Part shown: piece by piece, positions 24,401 through 29,008 of the stretch
Position numbering within the stretch: position 1 is the stretch's first letter
Layout of the letters: each line of letters starts with the position of its first letter
DNA from: QQUD01 sp039029915
Lineage (GTDB): Bacteria; Chloroflexota; Anaerolineae; Promineifilales; Promineifilaceae
NCBI GenBank assembly: GCA_039029915.1
Contig: JBCCFD010000038.1
Span: 1 to 29,008 of the forward strand
DNA length: 29,008 bases
Direction: 5' to 3'
The notes under the pieces: model-generated
The model's input: only the letters and a program-made list of their open reading frames with translations
What the model was told of the DNA's origin: nothing
The model's database searches: none
Program-made: the position numbers and the translations under genes

Positions 24401-24751
24401 ACGGCTTGTGATCCGGACCACCTCGTCTAAAGGAAGCTTCCCCTCGTCTTTCAACCGATCCCACAAAGTCCCTCCACGCATATAGCGCATGGTTAGATAC
24501 GGCTTCTGGTTATGCACGTCTGAGTCATAGATAGGGACAATAGCGCGGTGCTCTAAGCCAGCAATCGTTTTAACCTCACGCATAAACCGTTCATAGAAAA
24601 TGGGATCTTGCAGCAGGTGTTCGCTCATTACCTTTAGCGCAATATCTCGTTTTAACCGTGAGTCATACGCTAAATACACGGTGGCAAATCCACCGAAACC
24701 GATGCTGTGCTTAATATCGTAAGGACCTATTTTATCGGGCTGTAGTGTCAT
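21449..24751 (-). CDS. Receptor Ser/Thr protein kinase with two kinase domains and TPR-like repeats
   Basis: A 1100-residue transmembrane kinase. Kinase domain 1 (about 10-270) has a Gly-rich loop GFGGFATVY, Lys40, HRD at 132-134 and DFG at 152-154. Kinase domain 2 (about 298-560) has GRGHIGIVY, Lys327, DFG at 441-443, but HGD (421-423) instead of HRD, so it lacks the arginine used in activation-loop control; the catalytic Asp is kept. A long helical TPR-like region follows (about 575-935), then a basic/polar stretch, one membrane helix (RILIGIGMIAALIVLVFFFW, 959-978) and an extracellular beta domain (about 980-1100). It is upstream of the lipoprotein and secreted protein on the same strand (166 bp to the first), suggesting an envelope-signalling set. 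Five ACGGCCGT copies are present. Confidence 0.92.
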   Translation of the reverse strand: MTLQPDKIGPYDIKHSIGFGGFATVYLAYDSRLKRDIALKVMSEHLLQDPIFYERFMREVKTIAGLEHRAIVPIYDSDVHNQKPYLTMRYMRGGTLWDRLKDEGKLPLDEVVRITSRLAAGLDYAHSQQIVHRDIKPANILLDREGMPYLSDFGIARRNTTNPITKKNALVGSLPYMSPEQLKNEQILPQTDVYQFGVMMFELLTGRHPFIAEDVVAYLYLHTKEPIPSIHEVNPDLPAEVDEIIYKALAKDPLVRYESLSQIANDLIELAGKETTLTLKSSIQNLSKVTDAERFPGYEIVREIGRGHIGIVYLVKHLETNAELALKAIPHELLDDPKAIKHLRHQATIIPDLKHDAIVPVQEYRVGERSGRPYLVMDYMSGGNLGKVLSRKTPVSLVKAIQMIRRLALAMNEAHEAGIYHGDIKPSNILFDDQNRPYLVDFGLNLVLNHVTILTVSETAVGSPAYKAPERWLNQESSPSTDIYQLGVILFQLLTGQHPFKAEGMTDYQDQHINSPVPSATALNDDLPPSIDPFFAKAMAKKPEERFQTAEQFVAALNAVQKDKETIEEQIQLLLLIESADMAEKAEQWEEAMLSLSSILDIDPDFEGALVRMDEIHQKMQDEFNEEQRQKAQSFKQKFESEQFEYTYRAATTYFKQEKWMQAIDKFNEVLKLDPRHEPAQKQLEAAKIQQTLVQQYETANEYLKISNWERAIDALKEVQKIVPDYRDTESNLGLAQREFALAEQYSKVKRFYIENPTRLRRAREQFQALENERSGYKEVRLFLDEINQQIELDDLFERAIDLEKDERFKEAIVVMEQVTAVDGSFRHAEQKLDILRGLNEQAVCYSRGMQAIAQSQWDEAIDYFDQCDSFKDAKHKKEYAENQLFLETHYREAQQAIELEDWPMAEQCLIGIQGVDPSYKNVPELLEIVRAGLGKTASDQSKLIGGEQSNSIRFGNGRILIGIGMIAALIVLVFFFWPDTGSQFERYVSCLENDTAVIIHYPDFQQNLKQAEPGERLQLGPGETEMNIEVNSQECPELIDVLTYDWGVINGQIEELNSSKTQVRYIPDPDEDLSILQLWIAIEAADFEKPFPFELKIEE

Positions 24752-25118
24752 GATTGCGCTAGAAAATCACAGAGAACTTAAAAAGACTGTTAAAATTTGC
24801 GATTCATTCTTCGTTACCAAAGTTTTGAATCGGTGATTGACAAATTTTCAAATTAACTTTTGTCAACATATTTGAATGAAAATTGAAAAACAGAAACCTC
24901 TATCTATTTATCAGAGATTTTTTATTCCATTACGATCATGCGCTTTACTTGGACTGGCAGGTTAAGTCGTGCTAAACATCATTGCCTAAACCTTTAGACA
25001 ATCATACAATCTATTTATACACTTTTGCACAAGGGTATATTTATTATAGGTTGACACGGTATGTCCGTCAACGAAACTGAGAAATCTTTCGATTTTGTAA
25101 TATATTAACGATTCCCCA
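24752..25118. other. 367-bp AT-rich divergent promoter region
   Basis: This gap separates the minus-strand kinase gene from the plus-strand coxE copy 2 and has no gene. TTGACAAA and TTTGTCAA form an inverted repeat near 24838-24867. TTGACACGG (25051-25059) and CCGTCAA (25065-25071) form a second imperfect inverted repeat that includes a -35-like TTGACA. Neither is followed by a convincing -10 box at the right spacing. Both are possible operator sites. Confidence 0.4.
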
Positions 25119-26378
25119 ATGTCTGAACAGGTCACTAAAACTCAAGAAAACGGCACAATTCTTCACAATCTTGTCCTTTTTGGTCGCTTGCTTCGCGCCT
25201 TGGGAATGGATATCAATCCGGGACGAATGCTTGATCTAGTTCAGGCTTTAGATCATGTACCGCTAGGTGCAAAATCAGACTTTTATTTCACAGCCCGCAG
25301 CTTGTTTGTGCATAGACGTGAAGACATCCCCTTATTTGATGAAGCGTTTGAGCTATTTTGGAAAAAACCAAGTGATGGGGAAGTGGAATTCTCGCTTTTC
25401 AATCACATGGGTGAAGCGCCGCCTCAAGAAGTATTTGTTCCCCCACAACCTGAACAGATGATCCCAGCTGACTCAGAAGAAGAAAGGTCTGAATCTGAAG
25501 AGGAGGACGAAGAGACGCAACAAATTATTGAGGTCACTCAGACATACAGCACACGAGAACGCATTAGCCAAATTGATTTTGGCCAAATGTCTGCCGATGA
25601 ATTGCAACTCGTCAAAAAATTCATGTCGGAACTTGTGTGGAATATTGGGCAACGGCGCACGCGGCGTAAGCGGGCAGCCATACACGGCCGTATCCTTGAT
25701 CTGCGCCGCACATTAAGACACAACATGCGCTACGGGGGCGAGCTGCTCGAATGGCCCCGTCGACAAATCAAAATCAAACCTCGTCCTGTCATCATCATTG
25801 CTGATATTAGCGGCTCGATGGAACAGTACACCAAGCTGTTGCTCCACTTTGTTTACGGTCTTGCTGGCAGCCTCGACCAGAAGGTAGAGGCTTTTGTATT
25901 TAGCACCCGCTTAACGCGCATTACGCGCCAGCTTCAGCACAAAGATTTAGACAAAGCGCTCGCTGACGTGTCAGGGGAAGTCACCGATTGGTCAGGGGGC
26001 ACCCGAATTGGGGAGTCAATTAAAAGCTTTAACTTTGATTGGGGGCGCCGCGTGTTAGGACGTGGCGCAGTGGTGCTGCTTATCAGTGACGGCTGGGATC
26101 GAGGGGAGCCAGAGCTATTACGTGACGAGATGGCCCGGCTGCAGCGAAACGTCCATCGGCTGATTTGGCTCAATCCCCTGCTGGGGTCTGAACGATATGA
26201 GCCGCTTACGCGGGGCATGCAGGCAGCTTTACCACATATCGACGACTTCTTACCGGTTCACAACCTGCAAAGCTTGGAAGAGTTGGCCGATCATTTGGCG
26301 GGATTAACGGCCGTAAATAAGCAGGCGCGACGCCGCAAGCCAAACCTCAAAGGCGCCGCCTTCATCCGCAAAATATAA
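25119..26378 (+). CDS. coxE: CoxE-like VWA-domain protein (copy 2)
   Basis: A 419-residue CoxE paralogue. After the helical N-terminal region comes an acidic, Glu/Ser-rich insert (about 117-137, SEEERSESEEEDEE) that copy 1 lacks. The VWA domain has a full metal-binding site: Asp229, Ser231 and Ser233 (DISGSM), Thr295 (SGGTRIGES) and Asp324 (SDGWDRGE). The tail FLPVHNLQSLEELADHLAG matches copy 1, followed by a basic end (KQARRRKPNLKG). It should pair with the second CoxD at 18339, from which it is separated by 5.9 kb of opposite-strand genes. The ATG has no clear ribosome binding site. It converges with the next gene, with 5 bases between the stops. Two ACGGCCGT copies are present. Confidence 0.9.
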   Translation: MSEQVTKTQENGTILHNLVLFGRLLRALGMDINPGRMLDLVQALDHVPLGAKSDFYFTARSLFVHRREDIPLFDEAFELFWKKPSDGEVEFSLFNHMGEAPPQEVFVPPQPEQMIPADSEEERSESEEEDEETQQIIEVTQTYSTRERISQIDFGQMSADELQLVKKFMSELVWNIGQRRTRRKRAAIHGRILDLRRTLRHNMRYGGELLEWPRRQIKIKPRPVIIIADISGSMEQYTKLLLHFVYGLAGSLDQKVEAFVFSTRLTRITRQLQHKDLDKALADVSGEVTDWSGGTRIGESIKSFNFDWGRRVLGRGAVVLLISDGWDRGEPELLRDEMARLQRNVHRLIWLNPLLGSERYEPLTRGMQAALPHIDDFLPVHNLQSLEELADHLAGLTAVNKQARRRKPNLKGAAFIRKI

Positions 26379-26383
26379 ATTCC

Positions 26384-27613
26384 CTAATTCTTAATTAGCA
26401 AAGGCATAAACAGACAGTCCAAAGACGCACTGTACGTCACATCATCCGTCACTTCAACGCCAAAAATAGTCATCGGAGACATACCTGAGTTTGTCGGTGG
26501 GGTTATGGTTACCGTATAGGTACTGGAAGGCAACGACAGTGAATAAGAGCCATCGGCTCCCGTAAATTCACCCCATCCACCAAGGCTACCCGTTGGTACA
26601 TCTGGTAATGGAGCAGCATAGATAAACGTATTTGCCGAAGGATTCACGTTCTCATCAGTACATACCTCTGACAATATACCGGCAAACGTGTTGCCTGATG
26701 GCAGTAAAATATTAATTGTTTGATCGGCAGGCCCAGAAACGGCCTCCTCAATCACTGAAGCAAATCCCGTTTCTGGTGGCGGCTGAAATCGAATATCATA
26801 GGTGCCTAGAGGCAGGGTCCCCGTGTAGTATCCATTGGCATCGGTGGCTGAAAAGCCAAACCCGCTTGATAGATCGGTTTTTTGGGCGAACACTTCTACA
26901 TCTTCAATCGGAGCACCTGCATTAGTAACGCGTCCGAGCACGGTAAATCCTACGGTGAGTCCAACACTCACACCTTCATCCTGAGTCAATACAAAATCAT
27001 CAAGCTGAGCAGGCCCAAATCCAAGCCCTGGCGGAGGAGTAAAAGTGATTTCCCAAGTGCCCGCCGCAAGCGAAATCGAATAATTCCCGCTTCCGTCTGC
27101 AGGTGGCAATCCAAACCCTTCAGCCGTGTTTAAATTAAACGCAAATATTTCCACATCACCCACTGGATCATTAAATGTTTGATCTTCATACACGATCCCA
27201 GAAATTGTAAACCCTGATTCAAGCGCAACATCTAATGTTTGAGCGGTGGTTATGCCACCAACTGCCTTTGAGGCAAGAGATTGACCGGTTGGTGGGTTAA
27301 AAACCAGCGTATATGATTCACCAGGTGTCAAGGTCAATGTGTATTGACCAGACATATCCGTTTGGAAAAATGAATCGGAAGCACTTTGCTGGGGACGAAA
27401 GGCATGAACATCGACATTTTCAATTGGGTTGCTCGTATTGCTGTTTGTAACCGTGCCGGTGACTTGAAAAGTCGTTTGCCTATTTGACTCGGTGGCAAAA
27501 GCGGCCGTTTCCAAAGCAGTTGCATTCAAAGAAAGGTAGATAAGCGAGCCTAAACTGCCAAAACAGACAAAAAACATTAACATGTGCTCAAAATTAACAG
27601 TTCGATCAAACAT
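26384..27613 (-). CDS. Secreted carboxypeptidase-regulatory-like repeat protein
   Basis: The 409-residue product has an N-terminal hydrophobic signal (MLMFFVCFGSLGSLIYLSL) and four repeats of a carboxypeptidase-regulatory-like or CnaB-like beta domain of about 70-90 residues. Each starts like VTGTVTN, ISGIVYED, VLGRVTNAG or FAGILSEV and ends with a TPPPG-type turn (FNPPTGQS, FTPPPGLG, FQPPPETG, ITPPTNSG). The last eight residues, FMPLLIKN, match a short C-terminal tail seen on many secreted Chloroflexi proteins, whose role is unknown. The ATG is supported by AAAGGGA upstream. It is probably a surface or matrix protein. It lies convergent to coxE copy 2 and divergent from the endonuclease gene. 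Confidence 0.8.
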   Translation of the reverse strand: MFDRTVNFEHMLMFFVCFGSLGSLIYLSLNATALETAAFATESNRQTTFQVTGTVTNSNTSNPIENVDVHAFRPQQSASDSFFQTDMSGQYTLTLTPGESYTLVFNPPTGQSLASKAVGGITTAQTLDVALESGFTISGIVYEDQTFNDPVGDVEIFAFNLNTAEGFGLPPADGSGNYSISLAAGTWEITFTPPPGLGFGPAQLDDFVLTQDEGVSVGLTVGFTVLGRVTNAGAPIEDVEVFAQKTDLSSGFGFSATDANGYYTGTLPLGTYDIRFQPPPETGFASVIEEAVSGPADQTINILLPSGNTFAGILSEVCTDENVNPSANTFIYAAPLPDVPTGSLGGWGEFTGADGSYSLSLPSSTYTVTITPPTNSGMSPMTIFGVEVTDDVTYSASLDCLFMPLLIKN

Positions 27614-27849
27614 GATTAGATTCCCTTTATGTGAAAACTTGTCGTTTCTTTTCTACAAGAATCCTTCCTCAAGCTATATAAAAATTGGACAACGACGTTT
27701 TGTGAATGGTTTTCGATTCAGCTGACCTCAAATCATTTTAGTGAAGAAGGCAACTTTTGGATTGGGGCGTTCTTCCTATTTCGCGCATAATAGGACTGTT
27801 TGTCTAGCAATTGTGTAAACAAAAGTTTTCACGCTGTTGGCAGGTTGAT
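27614..27849. other. Divergent intergenic region before nth
   Basis: A 236-bp AT-rich gap between the divergently read secreted repeat protein and nth. I see no gene, strong hairpin or clear promoter pair; it must hold start signals for both directions. Confidence 0.3.
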
Positions 27850-28500
27850 ATGGATTTTGCATACGTTTTTGAGCAAATTGAAGAAGCAATACGGCCGTTT
27901 CCCAAAGCCGCCATGTTTGAACTGGCTGAGGAAGGATTTGACGCCCCTTTTGAGCAACTCATTGGCTGCATTCTATCGATTCGCACGCGTGACGAAGCGA
28001 TGCTGCCAACTGCAAAACGATTATTTGCGGTAGCACACACGGCAAACCAAATCGCTAATCTCCCCATCTCCCAGTTAACTAAACTTATCTCCACTGTTGG
28101 TCTTTACCAAAACAAAGCCAAGACAATTCACGCCATCGCCACGGATGTGGTTGCCAATCACCGAGGTGAGCTGCCCTGTGATCGAGAGCTATTGCTCTCT
28201 TTCAAGGGCGTTGGCCCCAAATGTGCCAATTTAGCCTTAGGCATCGCTTGCCAAATGCCGTTTATTAGCGTTGATGTTCATGTGCACCGCATTACAAATC
28301 GCTGGGGCTTGGTGGCAACAACCTCACCTGAGAAGACAATGACGGCGCTCATGGAACGGTTGCCACAACAATATTGGATTGATATAAATCGATTACTGGT
28401 TGGATTTGGCAAACATCTCTGCGTTGGAAAACGGCCGTTTTGCACAACCTGTCCTCTGTTTGAAATGTGTCCACGAATTGGGGTTGAGGCGTATCGATGA
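27850..28500 (+). CDS. nth: Endonuclease III-like DNA glycosylase/AP lyase
   Basis: A 216-residue HhH-GPD family enzyme for base excision repair. The helix-hairpin-helix SFKGVGPKCANLAL holds the catalytic lysine, and the general-base Asp is in FISVDVHVHR. The C-terminal [4Fe-4S] site is complete with spacing C-x6-C-x2-C-x5-C (CVGKRPFCTTCPLFEMC). The length matches bacterial Nth. ATG at 27850 is chosen over the upstream TTG at 27811, because the added 13 residues are not typical of the family. It lies 19 bp before the XdhC-like gene and is likely co-transcribed with it. Substrate choice within the family (Nth or a related glycosylase) is not certain. It carries two ACGGCCGT palindromes. Confidence 0.9.
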   Translation: MDFAYVFEQIEEAIRPFPKAAMFELAEEGFDAPFEQLIGCILSIRTRDEAMLPTAKRLFAVAHTANQIANLPISQLTKLISTVGLYQNKAKTIHAIATDVVANHRGELPCDRELLLSFKGVGPKCANLALGIACQMPFISVDVHVHRITNRWGLVATTSPEKTMTALMERLPQQYWIDINRLLVGFGKHLCVGKRPFCTTCPLFEMCPRIGVEAYR

Positions 28501-28519
28501 GCAGCTAAAGGGGAATACC

Positions 28520-29008
28520 ATGCAAGAAGTCATTCAAGATATTAATAACTGGCTAAATGAAGACAAAAATATTGCGCTGGCGACCGTCGTGCAAACGTGG
28601 GGTTCAGCGCCGCGAAAGGTGGGTGCCAAAATGGCGCTTACCCCTGATGGGGGAATCAGTGGTTCAGTTAGCGGCGGCTGTGTTGAAGGAGCAGTATTCG
28701 AGGAAGGCTCTCATGCGCTTGAGATCAGCAAAGCAAAATTGCTGCACTTTGGTGTGGCAGATGAGACAGCGTGGGATGTTGGCCTAGCCTGTGGCGGTAT
28801 TATTGAGGTGTTTGTTCAAGAATTAAACACGGCCGTTTATCACCATATGCAACACCTTATTGAAAACGATATTGCGGGGGCGACTATCACAATTATTCAA
28901 GGCCCAGACAAACTGTTGGGCAACCAGCTTGCCGTGGCGCGCGGAGGGGCTCCTGTTGGCACGCTCGGAAACGTTAAACTGGACAAGTTAGCCATTGAAG
29001 CTGAGCAA
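28520..29008 (+). CDS. XdhC/CoxI-family molybdoenzyme maturation protein, partial
   Basis: The frame opens with ATG at 28520 behind AAAGGGGA and runs off the window after 163 codons without a stop. Two hallmarks of the XdhC/CoxI family are present: SGSVSGGCVEG at about residues 50-60 and VGLACGGIIEVFV near residue 97. XdhC binds the molybdenum cofactor and helps it gain its terminal sulfido ligand before insertion into xanthine-dehydrogenase-family enzymes; CoxI and CoxF are its CO-dehydrogenase counterparts. A Rossmann-like C-terminal domain is expected beyond the edge. Its presence beside cox genes and the MocA-like gene supports a dispersed maturation set. It contains CACGGCCGTT at 28828. 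Confidence 0.88.
   Translation, partial: MQEVIQDINNWLNEDKNIALATVVQTWGSAPRKVGAKMALTPDGGISGSVSGGCVEGAVFEEGSHALEISKAKLLHFGVADETAWDVGLACGGIIEVFVQELNTAVYHHMQHLIENDIAGATITIIQGPDKLLGNQLAVARGGAPVGTLGNVKLDKLAIEAEQ

Larger units (their letters stand above)
315..28837. repeat. Dispersed coding-sequence palindrome AACGGCCGTT
   Basis: Exact copies begin at 315, 1825, 2765, 3328, 3713, 8794, 9004, 10111, 10797, 11132, 13890, 14566, 15538, 16571, 17078, 17561, 18676, 22286, 23369 and 28430. Copies with the core ACGGCCGT but one or both end bases changed begin (first base of the 10-mer) at 515, 2411, 6276, 8625, 14692, 16453, 17739, 18413, 19704, 21758, 21874, 23631, 25683, 26306, 27890 and 28828. All lie in genes. 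Reading frames differ: Thr-Ala-Val, Asn-Gly-Arg or Arg-Pro. Confidence 0.85.

Noticed and set aside
27811..27849. TTG start for the endonuclease gene
   Set aside because: The 13 extra residues (Cys/Lys/Trp-rich) do not fit the family, and ATG 27850 has an AGG-containing stretch just upstream.

Overview
The window looks like chromosomal DNA of an aerobic, carbon-monoxide-oxidising bacterium, most likely of the Chloroflexota (Anaerolineae-like). That assignment is inferred from the form I CO dehydrogenase cluster, a secreted protein ending in a Chloroflexi-type 'PLLIKN' tail, SdrD-B-like and carboxypeptidase-regulatory-like secreted proteins, and large multidomain Ser/Thr kinases. Base composition is moderate and genes are densely packed (about 89% coding). 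No rRNA, tRNA, CRISPR array, phage gene or transposase was seen.

Left part (1-12645), all on the minus strand and therefore read right to left: a GAF-domain histidine kinase (12645-11353), a NarL-type response regulator (11249-10599), then coxD, coxE, coxG, coxM, coxS and coxL (10457-3494), an alpha/beta hydrolase (3402-2584), a small secreted protein, a TfoX-N protein, a SUMF1-family protein and a YdeI-family protein. CoxL carries the form I active-site loop AYRCSFR. The set should give a molybdenum CO dehydrogenase (CoxMSL), its maturation machinery (CoxD AAA+ ATPase and CoxE VWA protein) and a membrane anchor (CoxG).

Middle part (12783-18257), plus strand: an unrecognised stand-alone sensor-like protein, a secreted SdrD-B-like protein behind a structured leader, a MoeA/MocA-like molybdopterin-binding protein and an SDR dehydrogenase. 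Right part (18339-29008): a second coxD and a second coxE on the plus strand, separated by 5.9 kb of minus-strand genes (a two-kinase-domain receptor Ser/Thr kinase, a lipoprotein and a secreted protein). Then come a minus-strand secreted repeat protein, an endonuclease III homologue and the start of an XdhC/CoxI maturation protein that runs off the edge.

Three sequence-level patterns overlay the genes. First, the palindrome AACGGCCGTT occurs 20 times exactly, and its core ACGGCCGT about 36 times; every copy lies inside a gene and all three reading frames are used, recalling the HIP1 palindrome of cyanobacteria. Second, a 116-bp intergenic element with imperfect terminal inverted repeats and internal hairpins occurs three times, one copy inside the cox gene run. 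Third, the spacers between cox genes are built from perfect 7-8 bp tandem repeats and hairpins. How the genes may work together: the two-component pair probably controls CO oxidation, the CoxD/CoxE pairs and molybdopterin/XdhC proteins mature the molybdoenzyme, and the kinase-lipoprotein-secreted protein set is a separate cell-surface signalling unit.
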